A stretch of DNA of 32,212 bases from Bradyrhizobium genomosp. I (2014) (lineage in GTDB: Bacteria > Pseudomonadota > Alphaproteobacteria > Rhizobiales > Xanthobacteraceae), in contig NZ_AJQE01000094.1 of assembly GCF_000261685.1 (NCBI RefSeq), positions 1 to 32,212 of the forward strand, read 5' to 3'. Below, piece by piece: positions 15,395 to 23,670 of this stretch (the stretch's first letter is position 1; each line of letters opens with the position of its first letter). A model generated the notes under the pieces. The model searched no databases and was not told the DNA's origin. It was given only the letters and a program-made list of their open reading frames with translations. A program made the translations under genes and the position numbers.

Positions 15395-15422
15395 TGATAT
15401 CGGGCATGGCCCGAATTGGCAA
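15395..15422 (-). promoter_or_regulatory. Possible promoter of tRNA-Thr
   Basis: On the minus strand TTGCCA (15422-15417) and ATATCA (15400-15395) are 16 bases apart and about 46 bases before the tRNA. The match to consensus is loose; readthrough from hemY is also possible. Confidence 0.35.
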
Positions 15423-15447
15423 GGACAAGCCGGGCTCGAAATGCGCT

Positions 15448-17220
15448 TCACGCGCCCCAGCGGGACCAGAATCCGCGCCAGCCGCCGGCCTGGGCCTTTG
15501 CATGGGCCTTGGGCGTGCCGATTTGTTCCGTAAATTCATCGCTCGGGCCGTCTTCGTCGATGCCGGGATCATCCGGTGCACGGACGATCGGGATGACGGC
15601 CTGGACGGGCGCCGATGCAGGCTTGCCGAGGTCGGCCCGGGTTCGGAACACCGGCGTTGCCGCCGGCGGCGATGATTCGGCGGACGCCGAAGCCGGATTT
15701 GCCGGCTCGGAGGGCGTGACCACCGGCTCCTCCTTCGCGGATTCCCCGGCAACCTCTTGGACCTGAGGGGGCGAATTGTCCTGGGCGGCCGGCGCTGACG
15801 CCGGGGCCGTTACCGGCGGTTCCACCGGCGCTTCGCTGGGAGCGGCGGCCACCCGCTTCGGCGGCAGAGCGGCCAGCATGGCTTCCTCGAAGGCCGAGGA
15901 TTCGATCGTGGGGCCCTTGTCCGAGGGCAGGCTCGCGACCGGCGTCTGCCACTGGAACGCATCGAGGCGGCCGGTAACCGGGGAGACCGGACGCCAGCGG
16001 TCGCTGACATAGCCGTCCGCGGTCCAGGCGGGATCGAGGCGGGCACGCACCGCGCGCAAGGTCCAGGCGCGGGCGCGGCCGCCGTCACCATGCTCGGTGC
16101 GCTCGAGCTCGGCCATCAGCAGCGCGACGCGCTGGGTCGGATCCTTGAGATAAGGCGCGAGCACCTCGCGCGCGCGGGCAAATTCCGAGGCGTCGATCGC
16201 AGCGCGTGCGATCGCGAGCTGCCCTTCGACATGACCGGGCTTGTCGGCCGGCGTCTTCGCGGCGAGCGTCTCGACCCGCTGCAAGCGGTGCCACGCGGTA
16301 TCGCCGAGCTTCACATGCGCATAGGCATCCGCCAGATCGGGATGCGGATTGGCGAGCCAGGCGGCTTCCACCAGCTTCATGGCGCGGCGCACCTGATGCG
16401 CCTCGCTCTCGAATTTTGCCGCCAGCACCGCCGCCGGCACCAGGGTCGGCGCGAGCTTGACCGCCTCCATCGCGCTCTCGCGCGCGACGTCGCGGTCCAT
16501 CGTTTGCAATTCCAGCGCACGCGCGGCGAGCAGGACGCCGCGCTGCCGGCGATAGGTCTGCTTGTCGATCTGCCCCGCGCGCAGATTCGAGTCGAGGATC
16601 GCGAGCGCGCCGCTCCAGTCGCCGCGCGCGCAACGGAAGCCGAGCACCGCATGCGAGGCCCAGGTCGAGGACGGCGACAGCTTGATCGCTTCCTCCGCGA
16701 TCATCACCGCGCCGACCGCATCGTCGGCACGCTGCGCCTCGATGAACAGGCCGCGCAGGCCGAGCAGCCGCGTATCCTCGCGCTCGGCCATGACGCGGAA
16801 GACGCGCTGCGCCTCGTCTCGATTGCCTTCGAGTTGGGCCGACTGCGCGTGCAGCAGCAGCGCGAGCGGATCGTTCGGCACGTGCCGCCGTGCCGCCTCG
16901 GCATGACGGCGGGCGAGCGCAGGATCGCCATGGCCGATCGCGAGCAGGCCATGGGTGATGGCATGACGTCCCCGCGCCTGGCGCTTTTCGTGGCGGCGGC
17001 GGCGCAAGCGACCCGGCATGCGCCAGATCATCGTCAGGATGCTCCAGACCAGCACGACGGCCGCGGCAAAGAGCCCAAGCAGGAACACGAATCTCGGAAG
17101 CGTCGTCGAGATGCGGAAACCAGCTGCGGTCAGGACCAGATCGCCGGGCTGATCGGCAACCCAGGCCGCGCCGGCCGCCGCCAGTGCGATCAGGACGAGA
17201 AAAAGGACGATGCGAAGCAT
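15448..17220 (-). CDS. hemY: HemY-like membrane protein with tetratricopeptide-like repeats
   Basis: A 590-residue inner-membrane protein of the proteobacterial HemY family (HemY_N), which is not the Bacillus protoporphyrinogen oxidase of that name. Two hydrophobic segments (about 1-20 and 42-66) are followed by a basic RRRRHEKRQ stretch. A long alpha-helical repeat region of TPR character runs to about 400. The last 170 residues are Pro/Ala-rich and probably disordered, ending GWRGFWSRWGA. The family is linked to haem biosynthesis by gene context, but its exact role is unresolved. It is the third gene of the hemD-mic60-hemY operon, 36 bases after mic60. Confidence 0.9.
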   Translation of the reverse strand: MLRIVLFLVLIALAAAGAAWVADQPGDLVLTAAGFRISTTLPRFVFLLGLFAAAVVLVWSILTMIWRMPGRLRRRRHEKRQARGRHAITHGLLAIGHGDPALARRHAEAARRHVPNDPLALLLHAQSAQLEGNRDEAQRVFRVMAEREDTRLLGLRGLFIEAQRADDAVGAVMIAEEAIKLSPSSTWASHAVLGFRCARGDWSGALAILDSNLRAGQIDKQTYRRQRGVLLAARALELQTMDRDVARESAMEAVKLAPTLVPAAVLAAKFESEAHQVRRAMKLVEAAWLANPHPDLADAYAHVKLGDTAWHRLQRVETLAAKTPADKPGHVEGQLAIARAAIDASEFARAREVLAPYLKDPTQRVALLMAELERTEHGDGGRARAWTLRAVRARLDPAWTADGYVSDRWRPVSPVTGRLDAFQWQTPVASLPSDKGPTIESSAFEEAMLAALPPKRVAAAPSEAPVEPPVTAPASAPAAQDNSPPQVQEVAGESAKEEPVVTPSEPANPASASAESSPPAATPVFRTRADLGKPASAPVQAVIPIVRAPDDPGIDEDGPSDEFTEQIGTPKAHAKAQAGGWRGFWSRWGA

Positions 17221-17256
17221 GGCGATCCCTATACGCGCCGATTGTTGCGCGAACCT

Positions 17257-18510
17257 TTACTGAAGGGGCTTGACCGGATCCGACTTGGCCGGATCAGACT
17301 TGGCGAGATCCGCCATGGCATCGTCGGCGAATTTGCGGGACGCCGCGAGCGCGGCGTCGCGGGCATCGGTCTTGGCGAGCCAGGCCTGCGCCGGGGCGCG
17401 ATCGGCCTCGGGCAGAGTCTTCAGCTCGCGCCGCGCTTCCGCGAAATCATTGCGGAGCGCAGCCGCTGTCACGCGCGCAACGATGGCGCCGCGATCGTTG
17501 CCGACCCCGTCGGTGCGCTCGATGCGGACGAGTTTTGACGCGCCGGCCTGGAGACGCTCGACAATGCCGGCGTCGCTCGCCGGAGCTTCCGCCGGGGGCG
17601 ACAGCTTCGGCACGATGTTGAGGAGTTCGCGGCTCAGCGCGGCCGACGTCGGAATGCCGGAGGATGCAAACGCGTCGAGCGGCTTCAGCATGTCGGGCTT
17701 GGCCGCCAGCGACCGCGCCGCGGCCAGCTGCGATTGATAGGGATCGCCATGGCGAACGGCAACGTCGAGCAGGGCCGCCGCCACCACATGGCGGAGTGGC
17801 TTGTCATCCACCGTCCTGGTGTCGGCGATCTTCTCGCCCTGCTGCGCGAGTTCGGCGCGCTCCGTCTTGCCGGCGCGCTCGAGCTGAGCGATGCGGTCGA
17901 TGACAGCGGCAAGATCCGGCGCTGCGGCAGGCGCCGCCGCTTTCGCGTCGTTCAGTGCATTCGCAGTCTTGTCGGACTGCGCACGCAGATTGGCCATGTC
18001 GCTGCGCAGGCTGCCCACGGATTTCTCCAGCGCGTCGATCCGCGCCGCCATGGCCGGATCGGCTGCGGGCTTGCCGGCCTTGGCTTCGACCGCGGCAACG
18101 CGTGCGCTCAGCGCATCGACTGTCGCATTGGTGACCTGCGGCGCGGCCGGCGGCGCCTGCACCGCGGGCCAGCCCAGCATCCAGCCGACCGCGATCACGA
18201 CCGCCGCTGCGACAGCGCCGGAAAACGGTGCGATGACCCAGGGCGAAATCGGCGCCGACACGGGTGCGGCCGCCGCGGAAGCCCGCTCCTCTGCGGACCC
18301 TGACTGTGGCTCGGCCTTGATTTCCTCCGATCCGGGTTCTTCGAACCTGGCCTGCTCCTGCGCGGCCTGCTCGGACGCCTCGGGCTCGCCGGCGACCTGC
18401 TGCGCCTGGGTCGAGACTTCGGTCGCCTCAAGGTCGATGGTGGGCGGGGTGCGCTTGGCACGACCCGTGTCGGGCGCCAATCCTGCATCTTCAGGCTTGT
18501 CGTCGGCCAT
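17257..18510 (-). CDS. Mic60/mitofilin-like inner-membrane protein (COG4223)
   Basis: A 417-residue alphaproteobacterial homologue of mitochondrial Mic60. The acidic, disordered N-terminus (1-85) is followed by one membrane helix (about 91-113, WVIAPFSGAVAAAVVIAVGWMLGW). A coiled-coil region with regular heptads comes next (about 125-235, e.g. DALSARVAAVEAK and IDALEKSVGSLRSDMANL). The C-terminal helical domain (about 245-400) corresponds to the mitofilin signature region. In other alphaproteobacteria these proteins shape intracytoplasmic membranes or contact outer-membrane proteins. Position between hemD and hemY is the known alphaproteobacterial arrangement. The tail has a short repeated DPAKSDPVK segment. 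Confidence 0.88.
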   Translation of the reverse strand: MADDKPEDAGLAPDTGRAKRTPPTIDLEATEVSTQAQQVAGEPEASEQAAQEQARFEEPGSEEIKAEPQSGSAEERASAAAAPVSAPISPWVIAPFSGAVAAAVVIAVGWMLGWPAVQAPPAAPQVTNATVDALSARVAAVEAKAGKPAADPAMAARIDALEKSVGSLRSDMANLRAQSDKTANALNDAKAAAPAAAPDLAAVIDRIAQLERAGKTERAELAQQGEKIADTRTVDDKPLRHVVAAALLDVAVRHGDPYQSQLAAARSLAAKPDMLKPLDAFASSGIPTSAALSRELLNIVPKLSPPAEAPASDAGIVERLQAGASKLVRIERTDGVGNDRGAIVARVTAAALRNDFAEARRELKTLPEADRAPAQAWLAKTDARDAALAASRKFADDAMADLAKSDPAKSDPVKPLQ

Positions 18511-18573
18511 CGTGACGGTTCCTCACACTTCCATACCAGGGTGAACTCGATGCGTCGGATTCGGCCTGACCTC

Positions 18574-19317
18574 TTACGCCAAACGGGTGCGCAACGCACG
18601 CTCCAAGGTGTCGAATAGGGCACTTTCGTCCGGCGTTGCGGCCACCAGAACCCGTGACGCGCCGGCGTCGCGCAGCACGCTCGCAACCGTCTCGGACAGG
18701 CAGCAATGCGGGATAGCCAGGGCCGAGATTTCGACGCCTTCGTCCCGTGCCGCATCCAGGAACGCACGCGCGCTGCGCCGGGAGTAGTGCAGCACCGCCT
18801 CGACCCCGTGGGCGGCAAAGCCCTCGCAGACCTCCCGCGGCAGATGCTTGACCGGCGCCATGCGATAAGTGGTCTGCGTGACCACGCGGAAGCCCTCCGC
18901 ACCGAGTTCGCCGCCGAGGTCGCGCGATAGATCCGCGCCCGCGAGATACAGCAGCGTGCTCTTCTTCAGCACCCTCTCGCGCGCGCTCTGCATCACCTTG
19001 TCGCGCAAGGAGGCAGCGTCGCCGCCAGCGATGATCACTTCGGTGAAACCGGCCTCGCGCGCCGCAGCAGCCGTATGTTCGCCGACCGCAAACAAAGGCA
19101 GCTCCAGGACACCGAGGTCCGGCAATTGCGGCGCAACGGCGCGGATCGCGTTGGCCGATGTGACGAGAACGGCACCGTAGGGAGCTTCACTCTCGCCATG
19201 GAACGCGGCAGGCTCGAACTTGAGCACCGGCGCAAGCAGCACCGCATGCCCTCGCGCGCGCAGACTTTCCGCCGTCGCCTCATTGTCGGGATGCGGCCGT
19301 GTGACAAGAATGGACAT
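18574..19317 (-). CDS. hemD: Uroporphyrinogen-III synthase
   Basis: A 247-residue HemD that cyclises hydroxymethylbilane to uroporphyrinogen III in haem, sirohaem and cobalamin synthesis. The N-terminal ILVTRPHPDNEATAESLRARGH is characteristic, as are LVTSANAIRAV near 63-73, LFAVGEHTAAAAREAGF near 86-102, and the late LHYSRRSARAFLDAA segment. The family is poorly conserved in sequence, but length and context agree. The ATG at 19317 gives the family N-terminus; the open frame upstream to 19467 is not family-like. There is no clear ribosome binding site. hemC, often just upstream of hemD in relatives, is not here: the gap to tsaD is only 149 bases. Confidence 0.92.
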   Translation of the reverse strand: MSILVTRPHPDNEATAESLRARGHAVLLAPVLKFEPAAFHGESEAPYGAVLVTSANAIRAVAPQLPDLGVLELPLFAVGEHTAAAAREAGFTEVIIAGGDAASLRDKVMQSARERVLKKSTLLYLAGADLSRDLGGELGAEGFRVVTQTTYRMAPVKHLPREVCEGFAAHGVEAVLHYSRRSARAFLDAARDEGVEISALAIPHCCLSETVASVLRDAGASRVLVAATPDESALFDTLERALRTRLA

Positions 19318-19466
19318 TGCTGGTGTTCCCGAACCGCGTGGCGGTGATGCATGACCCGGACGGCTGCGCGTGACGATTGCGCAAGCCGACCCCGGGATGC
19401 TACCGGACGTACCAGAACTCTGCTTTACGGATGAGCGCAAGGGCGCAAATTGGATACAATTCGCCA

Positions 19467-20540
19467 ATGCTGGTGCTGGGCATAGAAACCACCTGCGACG
19501 AGACCGCCGCGGCCGTGATCGAGCGGGCGGGCGACGGCAGCGGCAAGATCCTGTCCAACATCGTGCGGTCGCAGATCGAGGAACATGCCCGCTTCGGCGG
19601 CGTGGTGCCGGAGATCGCCGCGCGCGCGCATGTCGATCTGCTCGACGGCATCATCGATCGCGCCATGCGCGAGGCCGGCATTGGCTTCGCCCAGCTCAAT
19701 GGCGTCGCGGCCGCCGCAGGGCCGGGCCTGATCGGCGGCGTCATCGTCGGGCTGACCACCGCGAAGGCGATCGCAATGGTGCACGACACGCCGCTGGTCG
19801 CAGTGAACCATCTCGAAGCGCATGCGCTGACGCCGCGCCTCACCGACCGAATCGAATTTCCCTATTGCCTCTTCCTCGCCTCCGGCGGCCACACCCAGAT
19901 CGTCGCGGTCACCGGTGTCGGCCAGTATGTGCGGCTCGGCACCACGGTCGACGACGCGATCGGCGAGGCCTTCGACAAGGTCGCGAAGATGCTGGGGCTG
20001 CCCTATCCCGGCGGACCGCAGGTCGAGCGTGCGGCGGCAGGCGGCGATGCCACGCGCTTTGCGTTTCCGCGGCCGATGCAGGGACGCCCCGATGCCAATT
20101 TCTCGCTGTCGGGATTGAAGACGGCGGTGCGCACCGAAGCGAGCCGGTTGGCCGAGATCACGCCACAGGACATCAGCGATCTCTGCGCGAGCTTTCAGGC
20201 CGCCGTGCTCGACTCGACGGCGGATCGGTTGAACGTCGGCCTCAGGCTTTTCCGCGAACGGTTCGGCGCGCCGCGTGCGCTGGTCGCTGCCGGCGGCGTC
20301 GCCGCCAATCAGGCGATCCGCGGCGCGCTCGACGAGGTGGCGCGGCAAGCCGGGACGCAATTGATCATACCGCCGCCGGCGCTCTGCACCGACAATGGCG
20401 CGATGATCGCCTGGGCCGGCGCCGAGCGCCTCGCGCTCGGCCTGACCGACACGATGGAGGCGCAGCCGCGCGCACGATGGCTGCTCGATGCCAACGCAAC
20501 GGCGCCCGCAGGTTACGGCAATACGCGGGCGGGATTTTAG
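19467..20540 (+). CDS. tsaD: tRNA N6-threonylcarbamoyladenosine synthase subunit TsaD
   Basis: TsaD (formerly Gcp/YgjD) transfers the threonylcarbamoyl group to A37 of ANN-decoding tRNAs, with TsaB and TsaE. The 357 residues from this ATG begin [13 protein letters not shown] (motif at 5-13). Metal histidines H115 and H119 lie in NHLEAHA (114-120). ASGGHTQ and a C-terminal TDNGAMIAW complete the ASKHA-fold signature. The frame is open 30 codons upstream, but only this start matches the family. No Shine-Dalgarno sequence precedes it, and a TACAAT hexamer ends six bases before the ATG, so a leaderless transcript is possible. gpsA starts two bases after its stop. Confidence 0.96.
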   Translation: MLVLGIETTCDETAAAVIERAGDGSGKILSNIVRSQIEEHARFGGVVPEIAARAHVDLLDGIIDRAMREAGIGFAQLNGVAAAAGPGLIGGVIVGLTTAKAIAMVHDTPLVAVNHLEAHALTPRLTDRIEFPYCLFLASGGHTQIVAVTGVGQYVRLGTTVDDAIGEAFDKVAKMLGLPYPGGPQVERAAAGGDATRFAFPRPMQGRPDANFSLSGLKTAVRTEASRLAEITPQDISDLCASFQAAVLDSTADRLNVGLRLFRERFGAPRALVAAGGVAANQAIRGALDEVARQAGTQLIIPPPALCTDNGAMIAWAGAERLALGLTDTMEAQPRARWLLDANATAPAGYGNTRAGF

Positions 20541-20542
20541 CG

Positions 20543-21523
20543 ATGACCGCGCTGCAATCCGTCGCGGTGATCGGCGCGGGCGCCTGGGGTACGGCGCTGG
20601 CGACGGTGGCAGCGCGGGCCGGGCGGAGCGTCACGCTCTGGGCTCGCAATGCGGAACATGCCGCGCGGATTGCGTCGAGCCGCGACAATCCGCGGCTGCC
20701 CGGCGTGCGGCTCGCTCCGGAGATTGTCGTCACGGGCGAGCTGGCGCTTGCCGCGCGCGCCGACATGCTGTTGATCGCAACGCCTGCGCAGCATCTGCGC
20801 GGTGCTGTCAACATGCTGGCCTCGCGTGTTTCGAGGCCGGTGCCAATCGTCGCCTGCGCCAAGGGCATCGAACACGGCACCCACAAGTTCATGACCGACG
20901 TGATCGCCGAGGCTGCACCGGGCGCGCAGCCGGCGATCCTGTCGGGCCCGAGCTTTGCCGACGACGTCGCGCGCGGCCTGCCGACGGCAGTGACCCTGGC
21001 GGCAAGCGATGAGGCGCTGGCGCGCGCGCTCGTGCAGGCACTGGGCTCGCCGACGTTCCGCCCCTATCACTCCACGGACATCCGGGGTGTCGAGATCGGC
21101 GGTGCGGCCAAGAACGTGCTGGCGATCGCAGTCGGCATTGCGGTCGGGCGCAAGCTCGGCGCCTCCGCCCAGGCTGCGCTCACGACCCGCGGCTTTGCCG
21201 AGCTGACGCGCCTCGGCCGTGCGCTCGGCGCGCGCAGCGAGACGCTCACCGGCCTGTCAGGCCTCGGCGATTTGATCCTGACCTGCTCGAGCCCGCAATC
21301 GCGCAACTTCGCGCTCGGACTCGCGCTCGGGCGCGGCGAGCAGCCTCCCGCCCGCAAGCTCGCCGAGGGCGAGTTCACGGCACCCGTGCTGATCGAACTC
21401 GCCGCTTCGCAAGACATCGAGTTGCCGGTATCAGAAGCGGTCGCGGCGATCCTGAGCGGCGCAAGCACGATCGATGCCGCGATCTCGGGGCTGATGTCGC
21501 GTCCCTTCAAGGCAGAGGAATGA
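20543..21523 (+). CDS. gpsA: Glycerol-3-phosphate dehydrogenase [NAD(P)+]
   Basis: GpsA makes sn-glycerol 3-phosphate from dihydroxyacetone phosphate for phospholipid synthesis. It has 326 residues. The Rossmann motif [10 protein letters not shown] is at 11-20. ACAKGIE is at 104-110, LSGPSFA at 133-139, and [17 protein letters not shown] (184-200) holds catalytic K190. [16 protein letters not shown] follows. The start ATG is two bases after the tsaD stop, and the stop overlaps the following ATGA, so tsaD-gpsA-EVE is one operon. The gpsA frame is also open across the whole of tsaD, a high-GC artefact. Confidence 0.96.
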   Translation: MTALQSVAVIGAGAWGTALATVAARAGRSVTLWARNAEHAARIASSRDNPRLPGVRLAPEIVVTGELALAARADMLLIATPAQHLRGAVNMLASRVSRPVPIVACAKGIEHGTHKFMTDVIAEAAPGAQPAILSGPSFADDVARGLPTAVTLAASDEALARALVQALGSPTFRPYHSTDIRGVEIGGAAKNVLAIAVGIAVGRKLGASAQAALTTRGFAELTRLGRALGARSETLTGLSGLGDLILTCSSPQSRNFALGLALGRGEQPPARKLAEGEFTAPVLIELAASQDIELPVSEAVAAILSGASTIDAAISGLMSRPFKAEE

Positions 21524-21525
21524 GC

Positions 21526-21939
21526 ATGGCGTACTGGCTGGTGAAATCCGAACCGTCGGTCTGGTCCTGGGACCAGCAGGTTGCGAAGGGCGCCAAGGGC
21601 GAGGCCTGGACCGGCGTGCGCAATTTCACCGCGCGCCAGAACCTCGTGAACATGAAGAAGGGCGACAAGGCGTTCTTCTATCATTCGAACGAGGGCAAGG
21701 AGATCGTCGGCATCGCCGAGATCATCAAGGAGGCCTATCCCGATCCGACCGACAAGACCGGCAAATTCGTCTGCGTCGACATCAAGGCCGACAAGCCCTT
21801 GAAGACGCCGGTGACGATGGCCGCGGTCAAGGCCGAGAAGAAGCTCGAAGGCATGGCCTTGGTGAAATATTCGCGCCTCTCGGTGCAGCCGGTGACGTCG
21901 GAAGAATGGAAGCTCGTCTGCAAGATGGGCGGGATGTAA
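21526..21939 (+). CDS. EVE domain-containing protein
   Basis: A 137-residue protein that is essentially one EVE domain, a PUA-like fold that reads modified bases in nucleic acid. Signatures are MAYWLVKSEPSVWSWD at the N-terminus, WTGVRNFTARQNL, KGDKAFFYHSNEGKEIVGIAEI, and late KYSRLSVQPVTSEEW. Its ligand here is unknown. An ATG at 21520 overlaps the gpsA stop, but AGAGGA directly abuts that codon. The ATG at 21526 has AGAGGA at six bases and matches the usual family start, so I chose it. It is the last gene of the operon, followed by a palindromic repeat. Confidence 0.93.
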   Translation: MAYWLVKSEPSVWSWDQQVAKGAKGEAWTGVRNFTARQNLVNMKKGDKAFFYHSNEGKEIVGIAEIIKEAYPDPTDKTGKFVCVDIKADKPLKTPVTMAAVKAEKKLEGMALVKYSRLSVQPVTSEEWKLVCKMGGM

Positions 21940-21953
21940 GAGCAGGCACTGTA

Positions 21954-22017
21954 GCCCGGATGAGCGCAACGACAGCCGGGATAGTCTGGTCCCGCATGTC
22001 GCTACGCTCATGCGGGC
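21954..22017. repeat. Palindromic repeat (GCCCGGATGAGCG family) overlapping a gene end
   Basis: Arms GCCCGGATGAGCG (21954-21966) and CGCTCATGCGGGC (22005-22017) pair with one mismatch, with an AGCCGGGAT/GTCCCGC-like inner segment. The right arm runs into the 3' end of the cyclase gene on the minus strand and supplies its TGA stop. The element fills the gap between convergent genes, starting 15 bases after the EVE gene stop. Confidence 0.78.
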
Positions 22018-23111
22018 TTCGATATTCGAACCTGCGGCTCCGGCAGCGTGAACACCTCGCAGGGCGCGGCTATGCCGCGCAGCAAATGCGATCCGAGCGC
22101 GATCAGCGGCATGTCCGCCTCGGCGGCGAGGGCGCCCGAGACCAGCACCGTCCTGCCGAGCGTCTTGCACAACCCCTCGAGCCGGCTGGCGAGATTGACG
22201 GCGGGACCGATCGCGGTGAAATCGAGCCGATTGGCGGCGCCGATGTTGCCCCAGAGCATCTCGCCGAGATGGAGCGCGGCGCCGAATGACAGCGGCGGCA
22301 GTCCTTGGGCACCGCGCTCCTTGTTGAGATAGGCCATCCCGGCTTCGGCTGCGCTTGCCGCGCGGAGAGCGGCATCGCAGGCGCGGCGCGGCGACGCCTC
22401 GATCACCGGAAAGATCGCGAGGACGCCGTCGCCGACGAATTTCAGCACCTCGCCGCCAAAGGCGTGAACCGCGCCGGCAATGCGATCGAACCAGGCGTCG
22501 AGCGCCGCGATGACATCGGCAGGCGGCGTGGTCTCCGACAAGACCGTGAAGTTGCGCAAATCCGCATAGAGCAGTGCGGCCTGAATGGTCTCGCCGAGAT
22601 CGCGGCGCAGAGGTGCCGCCAGCACCCGCTCCGCGCTGCGCTTGCCGAGATAGGCATCCAAGGTCGCGCGCAACGTGGCGCGCGCGGCGAGCACGGCAAG
22701 GGGCGCCGCGGCAAAGCGCGCGGCCCGGCGCAATTGCTCGATCTCGTCCGCAGTGAACGGTCGCGGCCCGATCCAGCCGAGTCGGGGCCCATCGGGCCGG
22801 CCGACGATGTCTTCGTGCGCCTCGCCGCGAATGATGTCGCGCAGCCAGCGGCGGCCGGCATCGTTCGGCGGGTCCGGCGCCAGCCCGCCAGGCGCGAAGC
22901 CGAGCGCCTCGATCACCTGACCGCTGTCGGCGCGCCACAACCACGTGCGCTTCGCGATCAGCGGATGCGGTACCTCCAGCGTGAGGCTGCCTGCCGCAAG
23001 CAGCACGCCGTCGGCGACCAGATGTGTGCCGAGTTCCGCGAGCAGGCGGTCGGCCCCGGAACAATCCGAGGCGGCATCGACAAGCCAGGCGAGGGTCGAG
23101 GAGAGCTGCAT
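22008..23111 (-). CDS. Class III adenylate/guanylate cyclase
   Basis: A 367-residue soluble cyclase. Residues 1-145 form a sensory-like domain I do not recognise with confidence. The catalytic domain (about 170-367) has metal aspartates D184 in LLYADLRNFT and D228 in FVGDGV, plus K224. T299 in DFTAIG takes the place of the substrate-selecting aspartate, and N306 and R310 lie in AVNLASR. The lysine/threonine pair is typical of class IIIb cyclases, some of which respond to bicarbonate. The ATG at 23111 is chosen; a TTG at 23213 is in frame upstream but would abut the divergent gene. Neither has a strong ribosome binding site. The last two or three codons and stop come from a repeat. Confidence 0.88.
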   Translation of the reverse strand: MQLSSTLAWLVDAASDCSGADRLLAELGTHLVADGVLLAAGSLTLEVPHPLIAKRTWLWRADSGQVIEALGFAPGGLAPDPPNDAGRRWLRDIIRGEAHEDIVGRPDGPRLGWIGPRPFTADEIEQLRRAARFAAAPLAVLAARATLRATLDAYLGKRSAERVLAAPLRRDLGETIQAALLYADLRNFTVLSETTPPADVIAALDAWFDRIAGAVHAFGGEVLKFVGDGVLAIFPVIEASPRRACDAALRAASAAEAGMAYLNKERGAQGLPPLSFGAALHLGEMLWGNIGAANRLDFTAIGPAVNLASRLEGLCKTLGRTVLVSGALAAEADMPLIALGSHLLRGIAAPCEVFTLPEPQVRISKPA

Positions 23112-23212
23112 GGCCCGATGATGACGAGGCAGAGCCGTCTTTGCCACGGGCAATCCTTGACGGAGCGCCGCGGCGCCGCCATGTCCCAACGTCAGCCCAG
23201 GGATGATCGCCA

Positions 23213-23659
23213 ATGGCCCAGCCGTTCATGGTGCAACGCGAAACCCAGATCGCGGCCCCGCGTGCCACCGTCTTTGCCTATCTCACCGACCCCGAGAAAA
23301 TCCTGAGCTGGATGGGCGCTGACGCGACCACGGAGCCGTATCCCGGCGGTCTTTATCTGCTCAAAGGCGTCGGCCCGCGCGACGGCGTCGCCCGCGGCGC
23401 GTTCCGCGAGGTCGTGCCGGTGCATCGTCTGGCCTACACGTTCGGCTGGGAGGGTGGCCAGGAAGTGCCGCCCGGCTCGAGCCTGATCGAGATCGACCTG
23501 ATCGAGCGCGACGGCGGCACGCTGCTGCGCATGACCCATAGCGGCCTGCCGAGCGAAGCGCAGGCCGCCGCCCACGCGAAAGGCTGGTCGCATTATCTGG
23601 AACGACTCACCATCGCGGCCGCAGGCGGCGATCCCGGTCCGGACAGGGGCGTTTCGTAG
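23213..23659 (+). CDS. SRPBCC family protein (AHSA1-like)
   Basis: A 148-residue START-like/Bet v1-fold protein of the AHSA1 group. Landmarks are the N-terminal VQRETQIAAPRATVFAYLTDPEKILSWMG, the central GVARGAFREVVPVHRLAYTFGWEG and the C-terminal THSGLPSEAQAAAHAKGWSHYLERL. Such proteins bind hydrophobic ligands in a cavity; this ligand is unknown. In many bacteria they are paired with ArsR regulators, but none is present here. It is convergent with the topoisomerase gene, with 11 bases between stops. Confidence 0.9.
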   Translation: MAQPFMVQRETQIAAPRATVFAYLTDPEKILSWMGADATTEPYPGGLYLLKGVGPRDGVARGAFREVVPVHRLAYTFGWEGGQEVPPGSSLIEIDLIERDGGTLLRMTHSGLPSEAQAAAHAKGWSHYLERLTIAAAGGDPGPDRGVS

Positions 23660-23670
23660 CAACGGGCAGG

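Noticed and set aside
19370..21523. A 717-codon frame open across tsaD and gpsA
   Set aside because: Its second part is gpsA; the first part overlaps tsaD in another frame and has no family similarity. High GC makes long stop-free frames common.
21067..23268. A 733-codon minus-strand frame across gpsA, the EVE gene and the second cyclase gene
   Set aside because: It is antisense to two well-supported genes and overlaps the cyclase in another frame, with Arg/Ala-rich low-complexity translation.
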